64,000 bases of DNA, from assembly GCF_001949145.1 (NCBI RefSeq), contig NW_019091480.1, forward strand, positions 1,123,623-1,187,622, written 5' to 3'. Made by a program: the position numbers and the translations under genes. Below, one piece after another: positions 46,701-61,700 of the stretch (positions are counted from its first letter, which is position 1; each line of letters opens with the position of its first letter). The notes beneath the pieces were generated by a model. It made no database searches. It saw only the letters and a program-made list of their open reading frames with translations, and was not told the origin of the DNA. The stretch is from Acanthaster planci (Eukaryota > Echinodermata > Asteroidea > Valvatida > Acanthasteridae).

Positions 46701-49700
46701 AAATAAACCTTCTTGTCCATTTTGTTTTCATATTTTGACATCTCATCAACAGGTGTCCAAGGCAGAGAGCATCCTCCTCCAAATCAGGAAAGCTCTGGAT
46801 GGGGGAGGTGACGATACTGATAAGTTTGAGGCGAGCATTGAGACCCTGAGCCAGGAGTTCTACAGCCAAATACCCCACAAGAGCGAGCACAAGAAAGACA
46901 TCAAGACAAAGAGTGTGATCGCCAAGAAGCAGGATTTGTGCCAGGTACTGGTCTCTCGGTGTGTTAAATAAAACTTTTACTCATTCGAAGTGAGGTTATG
47001 GAATATTCAAATGTAATCCAGTTTGGGAGATGGATTATCAAAAGTTTCCCAAGATATATGAAAACATTTTGAAAGACCCATTGTTTAACTTGTACTTGCT
47101 GGCAGAATCTAGTACTAAAATCTTATGATTTTGACTTTGTTCATATTCCATTATTGTCAACCTCATTCTCCTGTTTTGAATCTCTAGCAGTTGGCTTTAG
47201 CAAAGTAGAGGGAAATCATTTCTAGCTGCATATTTCCCTTTCAGAGTCTCTTGGTGATTTTGTGATTGCAATCACTCTTAATATCTGTCACATCTAGATG
47301 ACTATTTGTCATGACTATCCCAAATTTGCCTTGTTTTTCTGTCGCAACCCTTCGAACAGCTCAAAAAAAGGTATAAGGCAAGAAGTTTTGAAACTCACAA
47401 CATATCTTCACCTGTTCATTGGTCAGCTTATCAAAGACGTAGTCAGCGTGAGCGAGACAACTAACTGGTCGCAGCGGAGCAGTGTAGAGTCCAAGTACAG
47501 AGCCCTACGCTGTCACATCAGCTGCTTACCCGACAACCATCCCCACTACTACGATGTCAAGAACTTCATTATCTCTACACAAGGGTATGAGCCCAAAGCC
47601 TTTCCGAAAATGCTCTAGTTAAAGTTCGTCAAAAAGCTGTTTTGAAAAAGGGGTCCCCAATTTTTTTCCCACTTTTACAATAAATTACAAGCCCTCGGCT
47701 TTTGGATCTCAGAAATGGATAAAAATCAGTTTACACTTGTTCTTGACAGTTCCGGCAGTGGCTTAAAAACTCAAGAGTTGAACTCATGAGGCACCACTGT
47801 GGGCATATCTCAGTCTCTTGATTATAGTAAAGAATAGCTTTGAGTAAAATGGCTTTTCAAGCTACATGTGCACTTATCTGACTTAGTGTTTTGAGAATGT
47901 GCTGTCTGTTCACGTGCTGAGATGAACTCTGAAGCAAAACTGACACTGAATCTGAGACCGCATTGAGGTCTGAATAAGGGCTTGGATTTGAGGAGAGAGG
48001 ATAAAACTGTCCCTGACAGTATTTGTGTTGTCGCACATCATTCGAGGTAGACCTAGGGATGTGATGGTGTATGGGTTACCATGAGCGGTGATGAATTCTT
48101 AACTTTTGCTTGCTAGCTGTTGTACAAATGTTTCCAATTCAACGTACATGTACCGTCAAATCTTGTCGTACCTTGTTTTGTTGCTGTCAAAAGTGTGCTT
48201 GCTTGGTTGTACTGAAATAAGTGACCCCTAGTTTGCTTACTGGAACACTGGGGATAACGAGCACAAAGTACTTTGACATGCCCAAACCATTTTTAACCTG
48301 ACGATTTTTATGTACTTTGAAGGAAGAAGCTAGCTGAAATCCTGCGCGTCTTTGCTGTGACGCGCCCTTTAGAGTTAACTAGCTTTGATGCCAAGCTGCA
48401 CAACAGTCGTCTGCTGTTCCATGCATCCCGGCCAGCTAACTTTGTGGGCATCCTTTCAAGGTCGGTACAAGTCCCAAAGCAACACTGTGCACCAGATTCA
48501 AGAGAGTGGAATTCTATTCAAATCTTGGGAATGAGCTTGTCCAAATTTCAATGGAGGATAGAATATGCCACTTGTGTAAAACTTTGCTTGGTTATACGGA
48601 TACACAGCACACACGTTCTTTGCAAGTTATTTTTTTAGCTGTTAACAGTTTCTGTACTGTTGTCGAGGGATTGTCAGTCTTGTGTCCTCATAGGCATGGT
48701 ATAAATTTGTAAGTGAATTTCCGCCACTGATTTGCAAAATAGGAACCCTCAAAGAAAACTTGAGGAAACTCACCGATTGAACCAATAAAGCATTGCCCAG
48801 TTTGTCAGTGCCTTTTTGCTGGAGAGTCAGTACTTTCCGCACCTTGCTTATGGGCCAGATGTGCACTGAAAATGTGCATATGGAAAGGCCTCTTCAGTTT
48901 GCAAGCGTTACTACCCCTGGTTTCTATGCAGTCAGGGACCACATCCAAGTTTGTGATGTGGTAGAGGGAGGGAATATGTATTGTGGAAATGAGTTGTAAA
49001 TCAGTAACTATTTCAAGGAGCTCATTATGATGCGTTGTATAATGGTGCTGCTGGTTGTGTCAATGCCAACAGAGGCCTTATCCTGCCCAAGGTGGTGGTG
49101 GATGACTTTGGCGGGGAGAGGACGGATGCTGGCATGCTGGGCAGTGGAATCTACTTCGCTGACAACTTCAGGTATTTCCTCCTGAAGCATGATTTTTTTT
49201 TTAATTTGATACAAGTTTGAGCAAAGATATGGTAACCGTGGCAGCCTCTAAGAAGGCACTACAAAACCTGCTCTTTGAGCCCTGCATGAAGTTTAGGAAG
49301 TGAAGATTGAGCACCGAGAGAACTAAATTTGAGATGGAAGAGACCGAGAGCAGTGTCATAATCGATTCTGTCAGAAGTCCTTACAAGTCCATCACAAGGC
49401 AATCAGTTGGTGGCAGATTCAAGTACTATTCAAATGAACTATGACAAAAGCATTCCTGTGTTATTGTAGACCCTGTTACTTGAAGTCTTAAGTAACTTAG
49501 GACTTGAAGTAACAGGGTGAACAATAACACAGGAATGCTTTTGTCATATTTCATTTGAATTTGATAATTTCTTGTGTCTCTGGAACTGTACTTGAAATTA
49601 GCTGCCAGTTTGACTTCTCTGCTAGCCACAGAATAATATTGTGTTATGCACTCATGATCGCTTTTCGTGCTTTAATGCAGGACTTGCCAAGAAACTCTGT

Positions 49701-52700
49701 ACACTCCCTGGAATCCTTGCAAAAAATATGCATGCGCATAATCTGTGATTCCTTCTTCACCATAAAACAGGACTCGCGTCAGCAAAGAGCAACAACGTAC
49801 CAAGCGTACATGTATTGTCTTTCAGTAGTGTGACAAAGCCACGTAATTGGGCCTTCGATATCCTTACATGAGATGATTTCCCTTTTTCTTTTCAACCACA
49901 GCACCAGCGCCAAGTACTCCCACATCAGCCACACTCGAGGCACCCGCCTGATGACAATCAACCAGGTGGCCCTCGGGATATGTTATGAGACAACCAGCTA
50001 CCATAAGGACTTCACCGAACCCCCGGATGGCTTCCATAGCGTCCACGGGGTCAGGAATGATGGCTCCAATCGTTCCGATTTCAAGGTGACTGCGTATGCA
50101 CACTGTTTTCTGTCAGTGAAGAACTTACATGTAACTGGCGATCTTTTCAGAGCTCATTTGTTTTCTTTAGTTTGAAATTTTGGGTGCTGTGCAGCCTAGT
50201 GGTTCAGGTTTGTGATAAGGATCATAGAGTCAGGGGTTCGAATCCAACAGCTGGTTACATTTTGTCCTCTCAGGTCTATGGTCCTTATTGAAAAATTGCA
50301 ATAAAAGGTCATTATTAAAAAAAAATAGATTTGGTTAAATTTGAAGTATATTGGCTCCAAGAACTAGTTGTACAAATACAACAGCCTCGGACATGTTTTG
50401 TTCCAGATAAATATTATTTTCCAGCTCAGAATCAGGGCCTTAGTGTGTTGCCCAAAATCATTTGACTGTCCTAAGGACCTTTTATTTACTGAACCAACGT
50501 CGTGACCTCGGGCAAGTGACTTTTGTGCTGTGTTTCTTGAAGCACTGAAATAGACCAAAATGGAGAACCGTGATTTGTCAGCTGCACCACAAAGTGACGG
50601 ACCATCCATAGACTTTATACACACGGTACGACAGGTTGTGGTGCTGGAACTATCCATAGTTCGTTAGTTCGTTATGCATCCGATGACTTCAAGCCGTTTG
50701 CTTTGTCCAGTCAGAGTGCAAACAAACCTTTACCAGTCAGATCTGTCCCGTTCCAAAATCTCATCGTTCAGAGGACTTTAATCCTGCAGGATGACGAATA
50801 TGCAGTTTACAGCACTGAGCAGCAGCGTCTGCGCTATGTGGTTGAGTTTACTCTGCCCGGTGACAAACCCAAGCTGACCACTGGTCAAGCTCTCGCTGGC
50901 GAGGCTAATGTTTGCAGCGAAGAAGACAGCGATGGTCAAGCCAGCGATACGGAGGGGGACAAGTCGAGCGCCATCGGTAAGCCGTATACAAAGTCCTTTT
51001 TCAATTTTAGATTTCAGATGACCTTTAACCCTTAATTGCCATTTATATGAATACGCTTTGTTGGATTTTTGTAGTTTGGTATCAAAACTTGTACAAGACC
51101 TTAATGGAAAAAGTCACAACTAAACAACTTTGATATTTGTAGCAGTTCAGGAGTAGTGGCAAAATTTCCAGTTAATTGATCCACGGCCAGTAAGCCTTTT
51201 GCGAGTTAAATTTGAATAATATCTGGTACACTGAGTTCTTCAAAGTCACATGAACATAACACGATTTGCATTCTTCATGCTAAAGACCCTGTTGCTATAC
51301 CTTGTGATTCAGGGCTAACTTTTGCTTAATTACATATGAAACACCTTGCACCAGTGCATTGTTTGCCATGGATAAGGAGGGCTCAAAGGAACCAATCCAT
51401 TCCATAGATTGTGGTTGCTATGCAAAAGCTTGCCTCGAATCACGAGGTATAGCAACAGTATCTTTAGTCTGAGGATTTCGAAGTGTTATGTTTGTGTGTA
51501 ATCAGATAACGCAGTGTACCAGATTCAAATTTTAACGCACAAAAGGCTCATTTGCCTTCAGCAGAAGCACCCCCTTATCGCTTGAAAAAAGCCATGTTTA
51601 TGGGGAATGTACATACACGTGGATTTCGTAGTCATTTGTTAACCAAAAAAAATGCAGTTCCCAGAAAAGGAGGCTTCATTGCTAGGAAAATTAGTCCAGC
51701 TCAGGGCATATTGGGGATAATTCCTGACAGGGGTCCATTTTTTTTCGTGTCCCTGTGACATCTGACATATAATTTTGTAAGTTCAGAACACATTTTCTAA
51801 TTTCCAAGTTAAATGCGAATTACCTGCCAAACAAATAGTAATATTTTGAAATCAATTCCAGTGATATTTCCATGTCAAATAATAGAGGTCAATGTGACTG
51901 GGACACAAAAATGTCACACTTGTGGACCCCTAATTTCTGGAATTACCCAGTAGTTATTTTGGGCCACTCTGCACTCCACATGTGCTCAGCTTGGTGTGTA
52001 GTATTTGGACTGTAGCGATGCAAGGTTGCATGTGCTTTATTTTCTTGTATCTCTTCTGTCCAACCCCATACATCCTACACTGACTTCCGTTTGTTCTCAA
52101 TTCAGACCTGAGTGACGTACAGAGCATCGAGGATCCTCTCAATAAAGTCCAGCCTGGACTCCTCTCCAGCAGTGACCAGCCCATTCCGCTCAAGGCTGTG
52201 CATGCGAGAGCCAAGCTACTGGACTTGGCAGCTCAGGTGAGCATAAATGAACACTTCAGGAAACAGGCACACAAATTTAGCCACGCTTGGTGGAAAAATG
52301 TTGACAATTTAGTTTCATTCTTGAAAGAGTGAGCTAAATATATGTATGTGGCAATTTATTGGGAGGGACGTCATTGTACAGGAGAGAGTTTGTCTCATGC
52401 CAGTGTGTTTGGTTGCATGGGTGTGTATAGGGGGCTTGTGGGGTACCGGAACAATGGGAAGTACCCCATAGGGTACTTGTGGGGTACTGAGATGGTACCC
52501 CAAGGATTTCATGAAATAGATATTTCAAACGTACTCAAAAAGAAGGAATTTTCAAGTGCCATTCATCTGTCACAAAATGGAGAATTTCAAATAAGGGACG
52601 TTCAGTCAAATTTCTTAAGTAGGAAAGTCAATCTGGTTCAAAATGGGAGTGATTTTAAGATTGTTATATGTTGTGTGGGAGTTTTGTACACGAGAACAAA

Positions 52701-55700
52701 GGAAATACCCCACAAGTACTGTATGTGTGTGTGGTTGGGTGGGCGTACAGGTGTGTCTGTGCTTTAATGATTCAACGCAGACCGTTGATTAGCAAACACG
52801 ATCCAACTTTGCCGACTGTGTCCATGTTTGTGTTAGTCGCAGAATGTTACCAGATGGCTGTCTGTCATCTCAGACTGATCAGTGATGCTCTCTGTGTCGC
52901 TTTATGCCAATTCGGAAACCAGGCTTCAGAGCCTTTAGACACGTTAGAGCACATACAAGTGGAGTTATTGAGCACTGTCACACATTTCCCCTGGAAAGCT
53001 ACATCTCTCATTTCTTCCCAAACCCCCAGGTTGTCGTACTTCAAGTGTACGCAAATGACAGCGATTTTCCCATAGAAGCCAAGTACGTCTTCCCGCTGGA
53101 TGAGCAGGCGGCAGTTTGCGGCTTTGAGGCCTTCATCAATGACAAGCACATTGTGGGTGAAGTGAAGGAGAAGGAGACTGCCCACAAGGAGTACAAGGAA
53201 GCCATCAGCAAGGGGCATGGCGCCTACCTCATGGATGAAGAAAAGCCAGTAAGCAAATATATACACGTCAGAGGATGCCAGGCTCCTAAATTTGTATAAA
53301 TGCTCACGTGTAACCAAGTCTGAAAAACAGAAAGACTTCCCTCAGGATAGACAACCCTCAAAACGCAAGGGGGGGATCTACCCCCTATCAGCAGTTCCTC
53401 CGGTATCGTCACAGCACAGGTTATTTTGTGGACAGCCATCAGGACTTTTTTCAATATTTCCTTGCAATTATTGTGAACCAAGTTTATGAAAACTGGACAT
53501 AAAAATGCAATTTTTTTTTCATTGACATGCTCAATGCACATGCAGGTCAACATGCCGGAGACCATGAACTCGAAATGAACATACTAACAAAACCCTATGT
53601 TGGATTGAATTGAATTTTTTACGGATTTTAATAACCACAGTAAATGTTTCATATGCCAAGTTTCACAAAGATAAGGCATGAGACAGCTTAATTCTCGTTG
53701 CTGACCCCAACTATGAAGTGTTCCCCCCCCCAAAAAAAACCCAGCTCTCTTTTAGGGTAAGTCTGAGTTTTTATCAAGCCGGCTTGGGAAATTTCAAATG
53801 TTAAAGCGTCTCCGCTGTTATTTTAAAATTTTGATTATTTGACCCTCCCTCAGGATGTGTTCACTGTGAGTGTGGGCAACCTCCCTCCCAAGACCACCGT
53901 AGTGATCAAGATCACCTACGTAGCTGAGCTGGCCGTGGATGGGGACAAGATCCTCTTTGGCCTGCCGGGGAGCGTGGCGCCGTGGAGGAAGGACGAGGCC
54001 CTGGCCCAGGAGACGCAGGCCGACGTCACCACGGTCAAAGTCAAAGACACCGACAGGTCAGGCAGTACTCTTTGATGCAGACAATATTAAAGAGTCTAGC
54101 CCCAGTGTGACTTGTATGTACTTGATATAAAGATGATGCTTTCCTTGATGGAGTGCTAGAAGCATGATATGGGTGAGTCACAATACAGTTTGCCACCAAG
54201 AGGTCACAGAGAAGCCTTTCTCAAAGACCACCTTCGGAAACAGTCTGCACATTTTACTTGCCAGCTGTGAACAGAGAACTTTTCTCGATTTTTGGGGGGT
54301 TTGGATGGAAGATTTAAAGTGTAATTTGAGTATTACTTTAAATGTTTTTGTCATACAACAGAAAACTCTAAAAATGTGACAAATTTCCATGGATAAATGC
54401 CTTTGTTTTTTGTTGACTGCAAACTTGGATTATGGCATCTCCATGCCAGTTTCTTGGGAGTGTACTGTTTTGTGAATTGCCCATATTAGCCACCTAACCC
54501 TAATTAAAAACATAAATATACCATATATCAAAAAGGGAAAAAGTGCTTTAATGATTTTTGCCTGATGTTTTTCATCATCTTAACCGAAAATGGTTCCAAG
54601 CCATTTGTGTTATTCTCAGTACATCGATAATGAATTCTTGTGTATTGGTTGATAAACATTTTCACCATTTTTGTTCTGCATCTGCCATCTAATAGATTTT
54701 GGCCTACGTGTCCTTTTGAAATTCAGCATGTTTAAATTTATAATTGTATCAAAGGATCTTCTCAAAGTACATTTAGCTGTGACAGCTTGGCTGGACATTG
54801 TGTGTGCTTTCCAATCTAGGTCCTTATCTGTGCATGTTGCCATAGAGATGCCTTATGAAATCCGAAGTCTGGAATCTCCTACACACCCAATCAAACGCAA
54901 GGTAATCAACATTTCCAAGAAGCAGTGTGTTCATTTATTTTATGCTTGCGGGGAAAAAAACCATTACCGGTTGTCGTCAAGTCTGCTCCTAGTCAATGTG
55001 AAAGTCAGTCCACAGGCCTTGTAAGTATTGAGAGGGGCTGTTCATATGTGAAAGAATACCGTTGTCATGGTTCACGGTGTCATGGTACAAAGGAGTTTAA
55101 TTAACCCTAACTGCCCAAAACCTGCCATACTCCAACAGCAGGTTTTGTGAGGTTTTGGCAGGTTTGGTACCGTACCTGAGGAACTTTTTGTTGAATTTTG
55201 TGAGACTTGGGATGAAAGGCCCAGGGAGATGGTGTTGGTTTCTGTGTGAGTGGGGACACGCACAGGTCACTGTGTGCAGTGTCTGGCTTGCTGTACCAAG
55301 TGTTGGACTATGCTTGATTTTGTCAGGTTTGGTACTGTTCAGTGCAAGTCATCCTATACTGCATAGACCCATCCATACCGTATCACTCAAACTCCAACGG
55401 GATCATTCTGTTGGAGTTTATCAGGTTTGGTACAGTAACCTGCATGTACAAGTACATAGACAAGTACATGAACCTGTTGGATTTTGTGAGGTTCAGTATG
55501 CTTTCTACTGCAGGAGCCTAGGGTTTTAGGGTTAATGTTTTTCTTTCTACTCCTGATTGTCTACCGGTTGATCATAAAAATTTTTGGTCAAAGTGTTTGT
55601 TTTTCTGCACATGCTGTAAAAATTAAGTTTTATTTCTTACAGCAAACTGCCAGCAAAGCAACTGTCTGCCTTGCAGATGACTGCCTGGGACTGGACGACG

Positions 55701-58700
55701 GCTTCCAGCTCCTGATTGGCCTGGCAGAGATCCACGTGCCCCGCATGTGGGTGGAGAGACACCCCGAGGACAGTGACAGCCAGGCCTGCATGCTGACCTT
55801 CTACCCGGAGTTTGAGGCCGAGCAGACCGACCAGTCGGAGGTGGTGCTCCTGCTGGACTTATCCAACTCAATGCGGGGAGGGAGCAGCCTGCAAGAAGCC
55901 AAGAAGGTTGCCCTCCTCGCCCTGCATCATCTGCCCAAGGACTGGCGGTTCAATGTCGTTGTTTTTGGAACAGGTATACAAATTTCACTCTTTCGGCAAA
56001 GCACATTTTTTGTTTTACTTTCAATGGGAAAACAAAAAATGTGCTTGAAATCTGAATGTGACCGACGACTAATAATAAGACGACTTTTATTGGTTTCTGC
56101 TGCTAGTAATTCTCAATAAGTATGTATCCAAAATATTGACTAAACTCAGTAAAATTATGTTCTCTGTAATGTTAGATAAAGATAAAGATGACCACCATAT
56201 CTTGCCTTAGATTAAGACATTGGGTCCCGCGACTGACCAAAAAGCACCATTCATGCTTCTGAAAGAAGGTGACATTGGCCGTTTTCCAGATTTTGAGGAG
56301 CTGTTCCCACAGAGCCAAGCCAAGACACCAGACACTGTGAAGTCGGCTACCAACTTTCTGCAGGGCTTATCTGCTGCCATGGGCAACACCGACGTCTGGC
56401 ACCCCCTGCGGACCTACTTCATGCTGAAGTCAGGCCAGCTGTGCAACATCTTTATCATCTCGGACGGCCACGTCAGTAACGAGGACGCAACCTTGGAGGC
56501 TGTCCGCCGGAATTGCCGCCATACCAGGGTGTTCACCCTCGGTGTTAGGTTTGTTCGGAATCCCCGTTGTGACAAAGTTTAATACATATCTGCTCACATG
56601 GCTGATTGATTTTTTGGCAAATTTCATTTTTGCATACTTTTCTCATGAAAACACAGACAACGTTTTAACTGATATGATAGCCCATATTATTAAGTTGATA
56701 GGTCAACTTTATTTTTTCTTGTTTTTACAATTTTGTTATTGATAAGGAGACATTAGTTCGTAAATATGAAAGTCACTTTGTCAAACAGAAATTCTAGAGC
56801 GTTTGGCATATATTTGTACACAGTGCGCCCATGTTCACAACGTGTAATATGTTACAGAACACAGAGCCTTGGAGACTATACATTGCCTATTTGAAACGCC
56901 ACCGACATCTGTTGGATATGTCACTTTGTCAAAGTGCTAAACTGAGTTTGCACACATAGTGCAGTTGACAAACAGTTTCATGTTTGTACCAAGAAAAACA
57001 AACACTGAGCATCATTCATGTTGTGAATCGCCTGTTTAGTGAGAGTAGGAGCCAGTGAAATAGGGTTTCCCCCGTCTGTGGATTTATCAGAACTCTATGT
57101 CGTCCATCTTTTTTTCACAGCGCCACAGCCAACAAGTATCTCCTTCGTGCTGTGGCCACTGCTGGGGCCGGAGCCTTTGAGTTCTTTGACAGCAAGACAA
57201 AGTCCAAGTGGGAAGGCAAGGTCAGTGACTACACTATTTTATTCACGGTTTTAGGGATGGCTAGGGATGTGTCTATTACTTGCATATTCAGATATTCTGT
57301 GGGTTTATTTTCAAAATTGAATATTTGGATACGATAATCAATGTAATATAAAAGGGAAATTTTAATTATTCTGGTAAGAAAATGCATGCTAAAAGCATGT
57401 TGTGAGGTGTCGTAATAGGCTGTTTGAATATTTGATCCACATGGAAGGTTGAATTCAGTATCAGAAGCTGGTAAACTAATTTTCACAGCCAAGGACTTGT
57501 TTGTTATCCAGCCAAGAACCGGTTTGATCAGTTCATAAACACATTTTCCATAAGAAGCGTCTGTATGCCGGTATACTGACAATGACTGATGTGGAATTTG
57601 CAGTGGAGAAATTTCCAGCTAATAGCTTAGGTCTTCAAGTCTTCAACCTGGGTTCTGGGTGGTGGGTCACATTTGTGTAAATGCCTGCGATTGTTCGCAT
57701 TTGTTTTTTATGTAAACACAACGTACTTCCGATTTGCAAGTCTTTCCTTTTTTTTCCTCCAACACTGGCAGATCAAATCCCAGCTGAGCAAGGCAGCCCA
57801 GCCTGTCTTGTCTTCTGTCAGCGTGGACTGGTGCCAGTTTGACGATGACGCCCCGGCTCCTATCCAGGCACCCAATAACATCACCTCCCTCTTCAGCGGT
57901 TCCCGGCAGGTGGTGTATGGCTTTGTCCCACACTGCACCCAGGTATTCAATGAATTAAGTGCCTTTTTGGAGAAATCGTTTTCTAAAGGTGGCTTGGAAC
58001 ATTTCGCTTTAATTTATGTCTTTAATTTATTTATGAACATGGTGTGGGTGTGTGTGAGTTTGTTTCTGCATTCGATTGGGGACCCTGAACAATAGCGGAC
58101 AATAAGGTCCCCGACTGACAGAAGGTCCCCGATTGACAACTGTGTACAAAATATATGGGTGGTCTTCTAAAAAACGGTTAAAGTACAAACAAAAGAGGAA
58201 CGATAGGGTCCTCAGTTGCAGGCAAATACACACTTGGGTGTGTGCTTAGTGTCAGGTAGAAGTGTAGTTCTGTTTATCGACACGTTTCCTCTCTGCATTC
58301 ATTTCTCAGGCCACTCTGCGAGCCAATAATGAGGGTAGAGAGGTGTCTACCATGGTGTCAACCCATGAACTCAGCATTACACAGGGAAAGGTAATGGAAA
58401 CAGACTTAGCCAGTGAATGGACCTCGAGTCGGAGCAAGAGAGGGCACTATTTCCTTCACAATGGAGGCTCCTTTGGTTCTAATTATGCGTCGCGAGCTCA
58501 CGATCAACTGGGAAATGCAAGCGTTGCAGTCGCATTACTACCAGCAAAATGAATATTCCTGACGAACGTGGCTCTTGTCAACTGATGAGGGTGTGCTTTT
58601 GCTCGAGGCAGATAGGAGTAACACGCACACTTATCCAAAGTTGTGGTTTGAGGGAGCACTGCGCACAACTTGACAGAAAGCAGTAATATTGCCAACACCA

Positions 58701-61700
58701 TCTCCAACACGATATCTAATTAGTTCAAAGCAGTTTTAATCACTGCAAACGAGGTGTAACTTTTGGCTGAAAACTCTATATTTTGAAAACAAAGATTCCT
58801 ACTGATATGACTTCTTCGAGTCATTGACTCAAGATTTATTTGGCACCTTTTACCGCATTATGGCCTTTTACACATACTGAGGCAATGTTGTGGAGCAATT
58901 TATGACAATGCTTTGCCACAGTGCGTTTGTGTTTTAGGTAGATTCCATTGGCAAAAGCATTGGGGATCACAGAAGTGCAGGAATGACCCAGTGCTGAATA
59001 CAGAAACTACCTTGGCATGCTTGCGAGTCCTTCCTGCTAGGTCACAGAAACTCGGTGCAGGTTTTACACATCCTCTGCAGGTGGTTTGAAGATGTTTAGA
59101 GTCTACTGTGTAGAAAGTTTCTGAAAGCCGGCCTCTCTGTTGTTCCCCATTCAAGATATTGCATCAGCTGACGGCCCGGAACATCATCCGTGACTGGGAG
59201 GAGGGCGCCCTCGCAGCTGACCGCACCCGGCACGAAGCTCGTAAGGCCGAGCAAAAAAGCTACATCATCGAGCTGAGCAAGAAGTACTCCATCGTCACCC
59301 AGTTCACCAGCTTCGTCGCCGTGGAAGTCCGAGACAAGGTCGGGCAGAGGGATAATCTCTAAGCTCTTGTTAAACTGATATGAAACCTTCACAGCTTCTC
59401 AAAGCTGGTATTTGATGACGTGGCTTTGTTATTTTGTAGACTTTTTGTGACTAAGGATGCACAGAAATATCTCATATCTGTGTGAACCAAAGATCCAAAC
59501 TCTTTGTTTTGTACTCCTGAAAATAAACTTTTTACGGGCAATTCATCACTTGTTGGAACCCTAGGGCATATTCTTTGTGCTTCCGTAAAATTAAAGTGAC
59601 CTAGAGGGCCCATTCTACATAGAAAAGTGGTAAAAAATATTAAATGCAGCGGAATCCTGTGGGACTGTTAGTACACTGAGGGCGAATGAATCTCGCAGCT
59701 GGGCAATAAACCGTAGCGTTTACATATCTGAGCGACTTTTCTGTAATCTTCAATGGGACATTTCATTCTGGCAAATTAGGAGTCTTGTTTGGTGTGATGT
59801 CACAGACTGACATATAGACGGTTTATTAAAGTGAAAAAAGGTGTACCTTTGTCATGCTTTGGATACTTTCTGTGCACGTTGGGCTAGAGTACTACTGACG
59901 AAAATCATCTGCAAAGGGATTTGCTCATTGAGGAGATTTCTACCTTAAACTATACAAGCATTGTGTGGCATTTTGTTCTCTGACAACACTTTCTGTCGTC
60001 ACTCGCTTCTAAATGTGCCTTTATATTGGTCCTTTAATCATGACTGGAGTTTCTTTCTTAGTCCTACAAAATCAGCCAAAACTTTCTGCTGGAGTTAAAA
60101 AGTCTTGTAAATTTTTTTTTTGTAGTCAGAAGAAGGCAAGGTCAAAACCGGGGTGGACGTGAATGACCTGTTGAAGAAAGAAGAGGTGGACTCGTTGCCT
60201 TACTTAGGCTGGCAGCAGGACAAGGCCCAAGATGCAGCAGTACCAACGGTCAGTTGGTAATTCCCGGAATACCCGGAATACAGTAAAAACAAAATTGCCA
60301 GAATACTTATCCTTTGTCCTGGGGCACATTTGCAGAAGTGAAATTCTTTTTCTTTTTAGATTTGGACTTTTATTGTAATTATTGTTAAGATCGCATTTAT
60401 TTTCTTGATTTCTTTTGATTCTCTGAAAGGAAAGTTTCTTTCGTCTTTTGCTTCTTTTCACATTGTTAGTCTTTGTTCGAGCCTCCAAGCAGTTACAGAA
60501 GAAACAGATTAGTTTGTGTTCTCTCTTGTTGCTTTGTACTCCTTTTCAAAAATAAAGTATCGGCATCCCTTTTTGTCTAGACCTTGGAGGAGCAAGCAGG
60601 GATAGCTGAGTTGCTGGACCAAGCAGAAAGAGAAGTTTCTTTTTCTGTCCTGAGAACTGAGAGATTATACCAGCAAATCCTAAAGAAACTGAATGACTCC
60701 CGTGACAAATATAAAAAAGATCCCGTGCTTCAGAGGGTATATATAGTTTTGTTTTACATTGATGTAGATTTTTATAACAACAACTGATGATGAGGTCTGC
60801 GAATATGATAGGATAAATACAGGTGTGTGGGGGGGTGGGGTAAAGGTGACTTCTCTCTCCCCCTGTCCTACAGGAAAAATGCAAAAACCAGGAAAGGGGA
60901 AACAAGGGAAAGAAATGGGTTAAAAGGGAGGACAGACGGATAAAAATCACCGGTATGCATGATAATAACTCAGAATGGATCCCTTCCATGATTCGTCAGT
61001 TTGCTGGTGATGAAGACTTTGTCTCCCCACCCCCCCAAAAAGAAAACAAAATCTGGCAGTACCACTACGATGAAAAGAGGTCCGATTTGAAAGGGTTTTG
61101 GCATTTCTTTCCTGATTTTATTTTCTATGGAGAGTGGGACATTTTTCTGGGTAAAATTGTATCTCCAGTGGTTTTTATTGGAGACATTTCAGACACCAAA
61201 ACTTTTTTCTAAACCTTGAGTATTTTCTGAATTTTCTTGTGTTGTGCATTAAGCAGACATTACACACTACTGCCCTATTCTGGGTGGCCCCCCTCAACAA
61301 GAAACCTGAAGTAAAGGGTTAATTTGCCACGTTGTGTGCTGTATAACCCTGTATTTGTTGCAAGCCACGCTTCCCTGAGCACCATATCATTGGAAAACGG
61401 TGTCAAAGCCCAACAAAGGAATGTTGAATATAGTTTTCACAACAAAACTACCACCAGGCCATGTTTGATATACAACCGTACCAGTAGTGTCATAGTCTAA
61501 AAGTCGGTTTTGGTATACCATTTTGCAAACAGTGGTCCACATTGAAGTATGACAAAACGAATGCCATCATGGTATTGTTTTAAAGTATTTTGCTCCTACT
61601 TTATGACAGACATGATTATAGTCGTACAGCACATATCTTGGCTGCTTCAGAATTTTTTTTTTTCTGGAATTGGAATGAGATCGTCGCACCAACTTTGGTA

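Noticed and set aside
52436-52502. GTACCCC-type short repeats in PARP4 intron 14
   Set aside because: Only a few units of simple-sequence character; no element can be defined.
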